Positions 25,724 to 36,660 of a stretch of 64,000 bases of DNA are shown here, one piece after another. The position numbers were made by a program, and so were the translations under genes. The DNA comes from Pleomorphomonas diazotrophica (GTDB taxonomy: Bacteria; Pseudomonadota; Alphaproteobacteria; Rhizobiales; Pleomorphomonadaceae). The DNA lies in assembly GCF_002844595.1 (NCBI RefSeq), contig NZ_PJNW01000013.1, forward strand, positions 44,238 to 108,237, written 5' to 3'. The stretch's first letter is position 1. Each line of letters opens with the position of its first letter. The notes beneath the pieces were generated by a model. That model ran no database searches. It had not been told where the DNA came from and saw only the letters and a program-made list of their open reading frames with translations.

Positions 25724-26572
25724 ATGCCCTTCCGGACTAGAAAGCCACTTGTTGTCACTGCGATATCGGCCGCCGTCTGGGCGATGGTATCTCTTGTCCT
25801 GACGACAGGAAGCCAAGCCGGCACGCCGGAGGACGACTACCTGTCTGCCCGCAAGGTCCAGACGGAAATCGTCCGGCAGGCCGAGGCGGCTCAAACGAGC
25901 GAAGCCGAACTCACCAGGCTGGAGCAAGCCGGGCGGCAGGAGTTGGAAAGGCGGCTTCTCGCCGTTTTCGGCCATGGAGTCCTGCCGACTGACAAGGGCG
26001 AGCCGGTCTTTGAACCGGAGACCCTCTATGAAGAGGAAATCGGGTTCGGCAGCGTCGATGGATTGAGGTTCTCGGTCGAGGAAGGCCAGGCGACTTACTT
26101 CTACTCCACCGACGGGATCGTAAAGGCTTGGGCCGAGCGTCGCAGCGATGACAGCGAACTCGCACAGGCGTTGGAGTCGGGCATTCCGGGCATCATCAAG
26201 TCCGAGACGTTCATGTCCAACGCCGTGACGACGGACGCCGCTGCTGTCGATTTCCTCGACCTGCCGGTAAAGACCGATGCAGGCGTGGCGGCACGTGCGT
26301 TTGCCGGGCTGCTTGTTCAGGATGCCCCGGCAATGCCTCCTGATACGCTCTTCCTTGCCGTCTCGAAGCGGGGGATCGTCGTGGCGGTTGCCGCTCAACC
26401 CAAGACGGTCGTCAAAGACCCTGAGGAATGCGCCGCCGCCAAGGAGGACTATGACAGTCCCAACAAGTACACCGATTGCGTATCCGATGCGCTCAAGGCG
26501 TCGCCTCAGTACTCGGCGCTGGCCAAGGAGGCTCAGGGCCTCGTGGATGCCGTGGTGAGCAGACTGCCATAG
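25724..26572 (+). CDS. Exported protein of unknown function
   Basis: A 282-residue protein with an N-terminal signal sequence (about 1-31, 'ISAAVWAMVSLVLTTGSQAG'). A charged, probably helical segment (about 40-80) follows, then a mixed domain. Two cysteines (EECAAAKEDY and YTDCVSDAL) may form a disulfide. ATG 25724 has GAGG 5 nt upstream; GTG 25721 is an alternative. Codon use is slightly less GC-rich than the neighbours. I recognise no family. Confidence 0.75.
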   Translation: MPFRTRKPLVVTAISAAVWAMVSLVLTTGSQAGTPEDDYLSARKVQTEIVRQAEAAQTSEAELTRLEQAGRQELERRLLAVFGHGVLPTDKGEPVFEPETLYEEEIGFGSVDGLRFSVEEGQATYFYSTDGIVKAWAERRSDDSELAQALESGIPGIIKSETFMSNAVTTDAAAVDFLDLPVKTDAGVAARAFAGLLVQDAPAMPPDTLFLAVSKRGIVVAVAAQPKTVVKDPEECAAAKEDYDSPNKYTDCVSDALKASPQYSALAKEAQGLVDAVVSRLP

Positions 26573-26592
26573 AGCGCTCTCAAGGGCTTCGT

Positions 26593-27189
26593 TCAGGCTG
26601 CCGGCCAGCGGTCGAGGATACTGGCGATGCGCGTTTCGAGGCGCGCCACCCGTTCCCTGGCCGGCTTCTCGGCCGAGTGCAGCGACAGCATGTTGAAGCG
26701 AACACCGCGGGCGCAGGCGCCGAGAATGGCGATGCGCAGGATGCGCCGCACCGGCTGCCACAGCACCAGCGTGTCGATCCACCAGGGCGAGCCGAGGGTG
26801 GTGATCGCCAGCACGTGCCGGAGCCCGAGGCGCGGCTTGATCGGGCCGAAGTCGGCCCCATGATCGAAGGCGATGCCCGGCGCCCAGACGCGGTCGAACC
26901 AGCCCTTCAGGATGGCCGGGAAGCCATACCACCAGGTGGGGAACACCAGCACCAGCGCCTCGGCTTCGGTGAGCCGCGCCGCCTCGTCCGCCACCGCCGA
27001 GGCGTCGAAGGCGGCGGCATAATAGCTCCGGCGTTCGGCCTCGGTGAGCGCGGCGTCAAAGCCGCTGCCATAGAGATCCTCGACCGTCACCTGATGGCCG
27101 GCCGCTTCGAGCCGTTCCGTGGCGAAGCGGGCCAGCGACCGGCAGAGGCTGTCCGGTAGCGGATGGGCGACGACGACAAGGCATTTCAT
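26593..27189 (-). CDS. NAD(P)H dehydrogenase (quinone), flavodoxin-like fold
   Basis: A 198-residue protein of the NQO1/MdaB/KefF family. It begins MKCLVVVAHPLPDSLCRSLA, the usual FMN-phosphate-binding start. It has 'EALVLVFPTWWYGFPAILKGWFDRVW' (the WWY..P..LKGW.DRV signature) and 'LAITTLGSPWW'. Such enzymes perform two-electron reduction of quinones using FAD or FMN. It is cytoplasmic. It is divergent from the EamA gene, but 216 bp separate the two starts. Confidence 0.93.
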   Translation of the reverse strand: MKCLVVVAHPLPDSLCRSLARFATERLEAAGHQVTVEDLYGSGFDAALTEAERRSYYAAAFDASAVADEAARLTEAEALVLVFPTWWYGFPAILKGWFDRVWAPGIAFDHGADFGPIKPRLGLRHVLAITTLGSPWWIDTLVLWQPVRRILRIAILGACARGVRFNMLSLHSAEKPARERVARLETRIASILDRWPAA

Positions 27190-27351
27190 GGGAAGGACTC
27201 AGGCACAAGGAGAGACGGGCGAGCTTGGCATGTTCGGGGCGCCTCGCCTACCCGATTCCCCCGAGCATTCGCCGGGCTACCGGTTCAATCCGGCCGGCGA
27301 ATGTTCCGGGGTGCCGATGCCGGACATGTGAATGATCGAGCGCGCCGGATA

Positions 27352-27395
27352 TCTTGACGTCAAGACGCCCTGCTTTATCTTGATATCAAGATAAA
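27352..27395 (+). promoter_or_regulatory. Two MarR-type operator palindromes before the EamA transporter gene
   Basis: Site 1 (27352-27365) is TCTTGA-CG-TCAAGA. Site 2 (27374-27395) is a perfect 22-bp palindrome with half-site TTTATCTTGAT. Their centres are 26 bp apart, and site 2 ends 10 bp before the start codon. TATCTTGATATCAAGATA-like sites are typical MarR-family targets; no MarR gene lies nearby. Confidence 0.7.
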
Positions 27396-27405
27396 TGGAG
27401 CGACC

Positions 27406-28260
27406 ATGACCAGGCTTTCCGACATCGCCCTCACCGCCCTGGCGCCCCTCATCTGGGGCAGCACCTATATCGTGACGGTGACCTATCTGCCGGGGCTCGA
27501 TCCGCTGCTGGTGTCGTTGCTCAGGGCGCTGCCGGCCGGATTGCTGCTGCTTCTCGTCACTCGGCAACTGCCGACCGGCATCTGGTGGCCGCGCGTCGTC
27601 CTGCTCGGCGCGCTCAATTTCTCCTTCTTCTGGTGGATGCTGTTCATTGCCGCCTACAGCCTGCCGGGCGGTGTCGCCGCCACGGTGGGCGCGATCCAGC
27701 CGCTGGTGGTGGTGTTCCTGGCACGGCTGTTCGTGGGAACGCCGATCATGTCGGTGTCCATCGTCGCGGCGGTGGGCGGCGCCTTGGGCGTCGGCCTGCT
27801 GATCCTGAAGCCGGGCGCAGAGCTCGATGCGACGGGCATCATGGCCGGCCTGCTCGGCGCGCTGTCGATGGCCCTTGGAACGGTGCTGACACGGCGCTGG
27901 CAGCCGCCAGTACCGCTCCTCACCTTCACGTCCTGGCAATTGACGGCGGGCGGCATCCTGCTGTTACCAGCGCTGTTCGGAAATCTCCAGGCGCTCGCCG
28001 GCTTCACGGCAGACAACCTGATCGGCATCGCCTACCTCGGCCTGATCGGCGCCGGCCTCACCTATGTCCTGTGGTTCCGGGGCATCGCCCGGCTCAATCC
28101 CAACCTCGTTGCCCAGCTCGGCTTCCTGAGTCCGGTGACGGCGGTGGCGCTCGGCTGGCTGTTCAGGGACGAGACGCTGTCGCTGCTGCAATGGATGGGC
28201 ATCGCCCTGATCTTTGGGAGCATTCTATTGGGGCAGAGGGGGATGCGACGGGGGAGGTAG
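27406..28260 (+). CDS. EamA/DMT-family transporter
   Basis: A 284-residue protein with ten predicted transmembrane helices in two EamA repeats (about 8-135 and 145-280). 'ALAPLIWGSTYIVT' at the N-terminus and 'GLTYVLWFRGIARLNP' in the second half are typical of RhaT/YdcZ-like drug or metabolite exporters. GGAG lies 6-9 nt before ATG 27406. Expression is probably controlled by a regulator binding the two palindromes directly upstream. The substrate is unknown. Confidence 0.92.
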   Translation: MTRLSDIALTALAPLIWGSTYIVTVTYLPGLDPLLVSLLRALPAGLLLLLVTRQLPTGIWWPRVVLLGALNFSFFWWMLFIAAYSLPGGVAATVGAIQPLVVVFLARLFVGTPIMSVSIVAAVGGALGVGLLILKPGAELDATGIMAGLLGALSMALGTVLTRRWQPPVPLLTFTSWQLTAGGILLLPALFGNLQALAGFTADNLIGIAYLGLIGAGLTYVLWFRGIARLNPNLVAQLGFLSPVTAVALGWLFRDETLSLLQWMGIALIFGSILLGQRGMRRGR

Positions 28261-28269
28261 GCCGAGTTC

Positions 28270-28662
28270 TCAGGCGGGCGGGACGACCGTTCCCTGGTGA
28301 AACAGCATCTGCCAGCGGCCGTCGGTCAGCTTCCAGATGGAGCTGCGAAGCGTTGTTCTTGCCGCCGCTCCATCAGGGCGGCGGCTGCTTCGGTAGGTCA
28401 CGAGCACGACATCGGGTGCGATGGGGCAGGCGGCGAAATCGAGCACATCCGGGATGAGGGCAGCCTCGGCCGCTGGCTCTCCGGCCAGCGCCTCTATGAT
28501 CGAAGCCTTGTCATAGATCCTGCCAGAACTGCCGAACTCGATGAACTCGTCGGCCAGCAGCGCACGCACGGCGTCCGGCGAACGTCGAACCTCCGGGCGG
28601 TGAAGCTTTAGTTCGAGGACGCGGAAGAGTTCCATATCAGGATGGGCTGCCGGCATGTTCAT
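28270..28662 (-). CDS. DUF4440 / NTF2-like protein
   Basis: A 130-residue single-domain protein with the cone-shaped NTF2-like pattern: an initial helix 'ELFRVLELKLHRPEVRRSPDAVRALLADEFIEFGSSG', then 'VVLVTYRSSR' and a terminal 'SIWKLTDGRWQMLFHQGT'. DUF4440 members include small isomerases, immunity-like proteins and uncharacterised enzymes. It converges on the EamA gene, with 9 bp between stops. No signal peptide is present. Confidence 0.88.
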   Translation of the reverse strand: MNMPAAHPDMELFRVLELKLHRPEVRRSPDAVRALLADEFIEFGSSGRIYDKASIIEALAGEPAAEAALIPDVLDFAACPIAPDVVLVTYRSSRRPDGAAARTTLRSSIWKLTDGRWQMLFHQGTVVPPA

Positions 28663-28698
28663 CCTCTCGCCGCGGCCTGATCCGAGCAGGTTGCGTGC

Positions 28699-31392
<2,694 letters not shown>

Positions 31393-31473
31393 GGCGGACT
31401 CGTCGGTATCCTCAGCGAAGAACCAACGTATCACATCAACTGCGGTCAGAGCATGGCAGCAGCCTGACAGGCA

Positions 31474-31571
31474 CTAGATCGCTTCCGTTTCACAGAACGC
31501 GGAAACGATCTAGCTTACTGAACTGACGCATTTTCCTCATGCGAACCGGTATCCACTTCGCTCGAAAATGC
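31474..31571. repeat. Dispersed palindromic elements, copy B (two hairpins)
   Basis: The first hairpin has 14-nt arms CTAGATCGCTTCCG (31474-31487) and CGGAAACGATCTAG (31500-31513), one mismatch. The second has GCATTTTC (31528-31535) and GAAAATGC (31564-31571) around a core containing accggt and ccacttcg. Read on the minus strand this is gcattttcgagcgaagtgg, a common rhizobial intergenic repeat and related to the element at 38913. Confidence 0.75.
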
Positions 31572-31583
31572 TTGCGCCTGCCG

Positions 31584-32417
31584 TCAATCGTTGCGGCAGA
31601 CGCCGTTCACCCACTTGCAGGGCGCGCCGGGTTTGCCCTGGGCGCTGCCGTATTTCGGCTTGGCGTCGGTCGTCGACGGAGCCGGAGCGGAGGGCGCCAG
31701 TTGACCGGAGCTGGAGACCGACTGGTTGGGATTGGCGGTCGGCCGCGTCGTGGTCGGCGCGGGTGGACTGGTGACGGTGGGCATCGGGTAGGGCTCGGGA
31801 CGAGCGGTCGGTGGCGTTGCCGGTCCGGTCACGGTGGGCATTGGATAGGGCTCGGGACGAGCGGCAACCGGCGGGCGACCGGCGACCGCTGAGGGCGGAG
31901 CGGGGTGCGGGTTGGCTGGATAGACACCGACATCCGGCTGGGGCAACGGCGGCATTGCCGGCCTGACCGTCACCGGCGGCCGGTAGACGTAGACCGGCGG
32001 CGGCTCGATGTAGACATCGCCCGGATAGGGCTCCGGGCCCCCCCAGCCGGGTCCGTCATAGACCGGCGGCGGATTGGCGTAGACCGGAGGCTCCCGATAG
32101 ATCGGCGGTGGCGAGAAGACCGGCGGCCGCATGATCCGCCGTTCCGGAGACCAGTGACGAACGGAGCCGAGGTAGCGCGCCGACAGCCAGCCTCGCATGT
32201 TGCCATAGCCGACGTCGCACCAGCTGTCGTCGCCGAGGCAGCCATAGATCTCCACCGGCGTACCGGGCGGCAGCACCATGAGAGCCTGGTACTGGGCGCC
32301 CGGGCCGGTGCGGAGATTGGCGGCGGCCAGAACTTCGGCCGGCGCGGCCAGCGCGCCGGTCGTCGAGGGAAACAGGCCGGCCAGACAAAGCAGTGCGGCC
32401 AGACGCGGCATTCTCAT
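31584..32417 (-). CDS. Secreted SH3-domain protein with proline-rich tail
   Basis: A 277-residue protein with a signal peptide (MRMPRLAALLCLAGLFPSTT, cleavage near ALA) and one bacterial SH3 domain at about 27-85 ('AAANLRTGPGAQYQALMVLPPGTPVEIYGC', 'WCDVGYGNMRGWLSARYL'). The remaining ~190 residues are Pro/Tyr/Val-rich, with the repeated unit RPEPYPMPTVT present twice. Two cysteines lie near the end (CKWVNGVC). SH3b domains often bind peptidoglycan. GAGGGGAAG precedes ATG 32417. It is a paralogue of the next gene. Confidence 0.9.
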   Translation of the reverse strand: MRMPRLAALLCLAGLFPSTTGALAAPAEVLAAANLRTGPGAQYQALMVLPPGTPVEIYGCLGDDSWCDVGYGNMRGWLSARYLGSVRHWSPERRIMRPPVFSPPPIYREPPVYANPPPVYDGPGWGGPEPYPGDVYIEPPPVYVYRPPVTVRPAMPPLPQPDVGVYPANPHPAPPSAVAGRPPVAARPEPYPMPTVTGPATPPTARPEPYPMPTVTSPPAPTTTRPTANPNQSVSSSGQLAPSAPAPSTTDAKPKYGSAQGKPGAPCKWVNGVCRND

Positions 32418-32455
32418 CGTGTCTTCCCCTCGGCTAGGCGGCAACTCCGGCTGAG

Positions 32456-33043
32456 TTACCGCTGAACGCAGTCGAGCACGTGAGGCGGGCAAGGCTCCCG
32501 CTCAGACTCGTTTTGGTCACGGCGCTCACGATCCCGCTCCCAGTCCCGACGATCCCGCTCCCAGTCCCGACGATCCCGATCGCGGTCCCAATCGCGGCGA
32601 TCACGTTCCCAGTCCCGACGATCTCGGTCGCGATCCCAATCACGGCGGTCACGGTCCCAGTCCGAGTTACGCGGACGATCACGATACCACGGCCGATGGA
32701 CGTAGTGATTGTCCCAGTAGCCGAAATTGAAGGACAGGAAGGGCACCGAGGCATAGGGCCGCGGCCGATAGGCCGGTCCGCGGTAGAAGGTGGAGAGGTA
32801 GCGCGACGACACCCAGCCGCGTTCGCGGCCATAGGAAATGTCGCACCAGGTGTAGCCTTGCAGGCAGCCGTAAAGCTCGACGGGCGCGCCGGCCGGCAGC
32901 ACCAGGATCGGGTAGTAGTTGGTGCCGGGGCCGGCCCGGAGGTTGACGTTGGCCGTGACACGGGCGGGCGCGGCTGAAGCCACCGCCGGGGCCGCGATGG
33001 TCGCAGCGGCGAGCACGGCAATCGACAGCAGGGATTTCCACAT
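32456..33043 (-). CDS. Secreted SH3-domain protein with RDRRDW repeats
   Basis: A 195-residue protein: signal peptide (MWKSLLSIAVLAAATIAAP...ASA, about 1-24), SH3 domain at about 25-85 ('VNLRAGPGTNYYPILVLPAGAPVELYGC', 'WCDISYGRERGWVSSRYL'), a short linker, and a tail built from (D/E)RDRRDW units at about 125-180. The tail is highly charged and low-complexity. A final CPPHVLDC pair could form a disulfide. It is 38 bp upstream of its paralogue on the same strand, so the two are probably an operon and a tandem duplication. Confidence 0.9.
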   Translation of the reverse strand: MWKSLLSIAVLAAATIAAPAVASAAPARVTANVNLRAGPGTNYYPILVLPAGAPVELYGCLQGYTWCDISYGRERGWVSSRYLSTFYRGPAYRPRPYASVPFLSFNFGYWDNHYVHRPWYRDRPRNSDWDRDRRDWDRDRDRRDWERDRRDWDRDRDRRDWERDRRDWERDRERRDQNESEREPCPPHVLDCVQR

Positions 33044-33289
33044 TGGCTTCTCTCCTTTGTCGGCTGCGCCGACTGGCATTCCTTGTCGGTCCGGTCGACC
33101 GGACACTGTATGATCAGGCTTATCGCATCCTTGCCTTGAGCGACGGCTGAACCCGTCGTTCATGGGCCGTTCATCTGCGACTCAACGTTCGACCCGGAGT
33201 TTGGGTTGCAGTTGCGGCGGCGCTGGGGCGTTCGCGGACCGTGGCGAATTTTCTTGCCGTCGGGCGGGGGGCTGGTCTAGCTGTCCGCC

Positions 33290-34141
33290 ATGAATTACCG
33301 CCACGCCTTCCATGCCGGGAACTTCGCCGACGTTCTGAAGCACGCCGTGCTCGCGCGCATCCTCGACTATCTCGGCCGCAAGGACGCCGGCTATCGCGTC
33401 ATCGACAGTCATGCCGGCATCGGTCTCTATGACCTCGCCGCCGACGAGGCGCTCAGGACGGGCGAGTGGCACGGCGGCGTCGGTCGCATCCGGTCGGCGC
33501 GCCTGTCGCCGGCGCTCAGGGAGTGGCTGGCGCCCTGGTTCGCGGCGCTCAGGGCCGTCAACGGCGGCGACGATCTTCTCCTCTATCCCGGCTCGCCGGC
33601 GATCGCCACGGCGCTTGGCCGCCTGCAGGATCGCTATCATTTCAACGAACTGCATCCGCAGGACGCCGCGACGCTCGCCGCGCTTTACACCGGCGACCGA
33701 CGGGTGCGCGTCGGCTCGGAAGACGGCTATGTCACCGTCCGCGCCCAGTTGCCACCGCGCGAGCGGCGCGGGGTCGTGGTGATCGACCCGCCCTTCGAGG
33801 AGCCCGGCGAGTTCGACCGCCTCACGCGTGCCGTCCAGGACGCCCATAAGCGCTTCGCCACCGGCTGCCTGATGATCTGGTACCCGATCAAGGATGTCGC
33901 CGCCGTCGACGCTTTCCTCAAGGCGGCGGCCGCCGTGGGCTATCCGCGTCTCGTCGCCATCGAGCAATGGGTGCGCGAGGTGGGCGGCGACGGGCCGCTC
34001 AGCGGCGCCGGCGTGCTGGTCGCCAACCCGCCCTTCACGCTGGCGGACGAGACCGAGGCCATCCTGCCGGAGTTGAACCGCCTTCTCGCCGAGGACGAGG
34101 GCGCCGGCGGCCGGGTGCTGAGGCTCGCCCAGGACGGCTGA
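33290..34141 (+). CDS. rlmJ: 23S rRNA (adenine(2030)-N(6))-methyltransferase RlmJ
   Basis: A 283-residue methyltransferase of the RlmJ/YhiR family. The N-terminus 'MNYRHAFHAGNFADVLKHAVL' is nearly invariant in the family. The SAM region has 'VIDSHAGIGLYDL', and the catalytic motif is 'VVIDPPFEEPGEF' (DPPF, the N6-adenine type). Length matches E. coli RlmJ (280). It is monocistronic. Confidence 0.96.
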   Translation: MNYRHAFHAGNFADVLKHAVLARILDYLGRKDAGYRVIDSHAGIGLYDLAADEALRTGEWHGGVGRIRSARLSPALREWLAPWFAALRAVNGGDDLLLYPGSPAIATALGRLQDRYHFNELHPQDAATLAALYTGDRRVRVGSEDGYVTVRAQLPPRERRGVVVIDPPFEEPGEFDRLTRAVQDAHKRFATGCLMIWYPIKDVAAVDAFLKAAAAVGYPRLVAIEQWVREVGGDGPLSGAGVLVANPPFTLADETEAILPELNRLLAEDEGAGGRVLRLAQDG

Positions 34142-34516
34142 TGCGTCCGGCGGCTGCAAGGGACGCTCGGCAGTTTTCGCCGGAAACCCCCCATTTCTGC
34201 GGATGCGCGGTAATAGTTTCTCAATGTGCAGGGAATAGAAGCCTTGTAGGTCGTACCTGTCGAGGCGAACCACTTTCGCTTGTTGGCGGGGCGGCAAGGC
34301 CGATGTACCGCTGCGGCGGCGCCCGGCCCATTGTCAGAGGCAGCCTCGCCGCCGGTGTAGTCCGGGACCGCGCTGTTCAAATGAATGCCGCAGACGCGGG
34401 CGAACCATCCTGAACGCAAGATGCGGCCTTCGCAAAGGTCTGCTGCGCCGAAAGCGCGGCCGGGGAAGTGTGCCGAACAGGGCGCCAGATAGTCATCACC
34501 GGCGGGAAGCGGTCAG
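34142..34516. other. Intergenic region without recognised gene
   Basis: 375 bp before the HD-GYP gene. It has no frame with coding character and no palindromic repeat of the dispersed family. Presumably it contains the promoter of the following gene, but I see no clear -35/-10 pair or CtrA box. Confidence 0.4.
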
Positions 34517-35629
34517 ATGGGACGATCTCATGTTGGCATCCAGCTTATGGGCGAGCCCCAGGCGGAGATCGACGTCTGTCTGCGCGGGTTGCTTTCGCAG
34601 GGCTTCGATGCGCGCAAGGTGCCCCTCGCCTCGGGTGAGATCGCGACGGCCGGCCGTGAGGACATTCTCGTTTTCGCTGGCAGCTACCGGCCGGCCCTTC
34701 ATGTTCCCGCCCGCCTATCCGATCTCGCCGGTTCACGCCGATCGCGCACGATCCTGTTCCTCGACGCCATGGACCCGCGCAGCTTTTCCGAGTTCGAGCA
34801 GGCAGGCTTTTTCTTCGTCAACGTCACCACCGACATGAGCGTGAAAAGCCTCGTCGGCCTGATCGCCGAGGTCGATCCACAGGCCGTCTATCAGGCCTCG
34901 AAGACGGCAGCCTTGCGGGCGTCGATGTCGAGCGGGATCGCCGACGCCGTCGTCGACCTGTTCGGCCGCCTCCGGGCCGATCCGGTGGCGCCGGCGCTGG
35001 CGGAGTCGGCGCGGCAGCGCTGGGCCATGGACGAGTTGATCGGCAAGTCGCCGATGTCGGTGTGGATCGACCTCATTCAGAATTACCACGACGGCACCGC
35101 CCAGCATTGCGCGCTCGTCTCCGGCTACACGCTGGCCTTCGCGCGGGCGCTTGGCGTCGGGAAGGAACAGACGGGGCGCCTGTTCGACGCCGCCTTCTTC
35201 CACGATGTCGGCAAGGCGCTGATCCCCCTGGAGATCCTCGACAAGCCCGGTCCGCTCGATCCCGCTGAATGGGAGATCATGAAGCGGCATGTCCTCCACA
35301 GCTACGACATCCTCTCCCGTGATGCGCAGACGAACGGAGAGATCGCCCGCGTTGCTCGCGATCATCACGAGTATCTCGATGGCACCGGCTACCCGCAGGG
35401 CATCCGGGGCCGAGAGATCGACGACATCACCCGCATCATCACCATCTGCGACATCTTCGCGGCCCTGACCGAGAAGCGGGCCTACAAGCCGCCCAAGCCG
35501 TTCGACGAAGCCTACTCGGTGCTGGCGTCGATGGCCGGCACCAAGCTGGATCCGGATCTGGTGCGGATGTTCGAGAAAGTGGCCGCCGAAAGCGACGGCG
35601 GCCATCAGCCCGTCATGTCGGCCGCCTGA
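34517..35629 (+). CDS. HD-GYP domain protein, probable cyclic-di-GMP phosphodiesterase
   Basis: A 370-residue cytoplasmic protein. The N-terminal ~125 residues form a degenerate receiver-like domain ('RTILFLDAMDPRSFSEFEQAG') without the usual acidic pocket. The HD-GYP domain (about 185-355) is complete, with the HD pair in 'FFHDVGKALIP' (H229, D230), 'KRHVLHSYDIL', and the signature 'HHEYLDGTGYP' (283-293). It probably hydrolyses c-di-GMP. A two-receiver regulator and a chemoreceptor follow, so it may lower c-di-GMP in a motility context. Confidence 0.92.
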   Translation: MGRSHVGIQLMGEPQAEIDVCLRGLLSQGFDARKVPLASGEIATAGREDILVFAGSYRPALHVPARLSDLAGSRRSRTILFLDAMDPRSFSEFEQAGFFFVNVTTDMSVKSLVGLIAEVDPQAVYQASKTAALRASMSSGIADAVVDLFGRLRADPVAPALAESARQRWAMDELIGKSPMSVWIDLIQNYHDGTAQHCALVSGYTLAFARALGVGKEQTGRLFDAAFFHDVGKALIPLEILDKPGPLDPAEWEIMKRHVLHSYDILSRDAQTNGEIARVARDHHEYLDGTGYPQGIRGREIDDITRIITICDIFAALTEKRAYKPPKPFDEAYSVLASMAGTKLDPDLVRMFEKVAAESDGGHQPVMSAA

Positions 35630-35677
35630 CGAGGCGAGCCATAAGAGGGAGTTGTTCGGCACGGCCGAAGTGAGAAG

Positions 35678-36502
35678 ATGCTGAATCTCAGGGCGCTCAT
35701 TGTCGACGATTCCGCAATGGTCCGGACGCAGTTGCGGAACGAGATCCGCGAGGTCGTGCCTGACTGCCACGTCTTCGAGGTGGAAAGCGTGCTCGAGGCC
35801 GGGCGCTTCCTGCTGCGGGGCGTGCCGGACGTGCTCTTCCTCGACCTCAACATGCCCCATATCAACGGCATCGAACTCTTGAAGAAGTTCGACTCGGTGC
35901 TGGGCGGCCGCCGCCCGCCCATCGTAGTGTCCATCTCCACCGACATGCGGCCGGCCACGCTCGCCGCGCTGAAGGCGCGTGGCGCCTACGCCCTGTTGCC
36001 CAAGCCCTTCGACCGGGCGCAGGTGGCGATGATGATGCTCAGGGTGGTCAAGATGATCCAGTCGCGCCGCGTGCTGATCGTCGACGACAGCGCCACCGTG
36101 CGCTCGGTGGTCAAGCGCATCATCCAGCACAGCCGGTTCAAGCTCGATGTGGAAGAGGCGGCCAACGGCGCCGACGCCATTCGCCTGTTTCGCAGCGGCG
36201 GCTTCGACCTAGCCTTCATCGACGTGGAAATGCCCGGCATCGATGGTCTCGAGGCGGCCGGGGAGATTCTCTATTCGGCCGGCAAAGCGCATGTCGTCCT
36301 GATGTCCGGCAAGGACGATGAGGCGATCCGCCGGGCGGCGTCGCACATCGGCGTGGATTTCTTTCTCAAGAAACCCTTCTACGCCAAGGACGTCGACGAG
36401 GTCCTGCACAGCCTCTACAGCGTGGCCGAGACAGAGTTCGTCACAAGCCGGGAACCCGAGGTCTTCGATGATCCCGAGACCGGCGTCCTCTATCTCCCCT
36501 GA
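35678..36502 (+). CDS. Response regulator with two receiver domains
   Basis: A 274-residue protein made of two tandem REC domains and no output domain. REC1 (about 4-125) has 'ALIVDDSAMVRTQL', the aspartate in 'VLFLDLNMPHINGIE' and 'LPKPF'. REC2 (about 132-255) has 'VLIVDDSATVRSVVKRII', 'LAFIDVEMPGIDG' and 'FLKKPF'. Both phospho-acceptor and lysine sites are intact. CheY-like stand-alone REC proteins act by protein contact. It is 48 bp after the HD-GYP gene, so co-transcription is likely. Confidence 0.92.
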   Translation: MLNLRALIVDDSAMVRTQLRNEIREVVPDCHVFEVESVLEAGRFLLRGVPDVLFLDLNMPHINGIELLKKFDSVLGGRRPPIVVSISTDMRPATLAALKARGAYALLPKPFDRAQVAMMMLRVVKMIQSRRVLIVDDSATVRSVVKRIIQHSRFKLDVEEAANGADAIRLFRSGGFDLAFIDVEMPGIDGLEAAGEILYSAGKAHVVLMSGKDDEAIRRAASHIGVDFFLKKPFYAKDVDEVLHSLYSVAETEFVTSREPEVFDDPETGVLYLP

Positions 36503-36660
36503 CCGGCGCGTGTGCCGGCAGGTTGGCGTCGTTCCAGTGGGCGTGGGCTTCGCGCAAGCCCGGCTGGCAATGATGACATCGCGATATGTGCGGAGGTCAT
36601 ATTAAGCATTCCGCCATAAATTGTTGCTAGCGTTAAGCGTCTTCGTCCGAGGGGCTGCCA

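Noticed and set aside
32500..32680. Direct-repeat DNA of about 15-18 bp units resembling a tandem array or CRISPR
   Set aside because: The repetition encodes the RDRRDW units of the SH3 protein, without regular unique spacers, so it is a coding tandem repeat.
36503..36660. Possible separate regulatory RNA before the chemoreceptor gene
   Set aside because: No stable hairpin with a T-run or promoter pair could be seen in this 158-bp gap.
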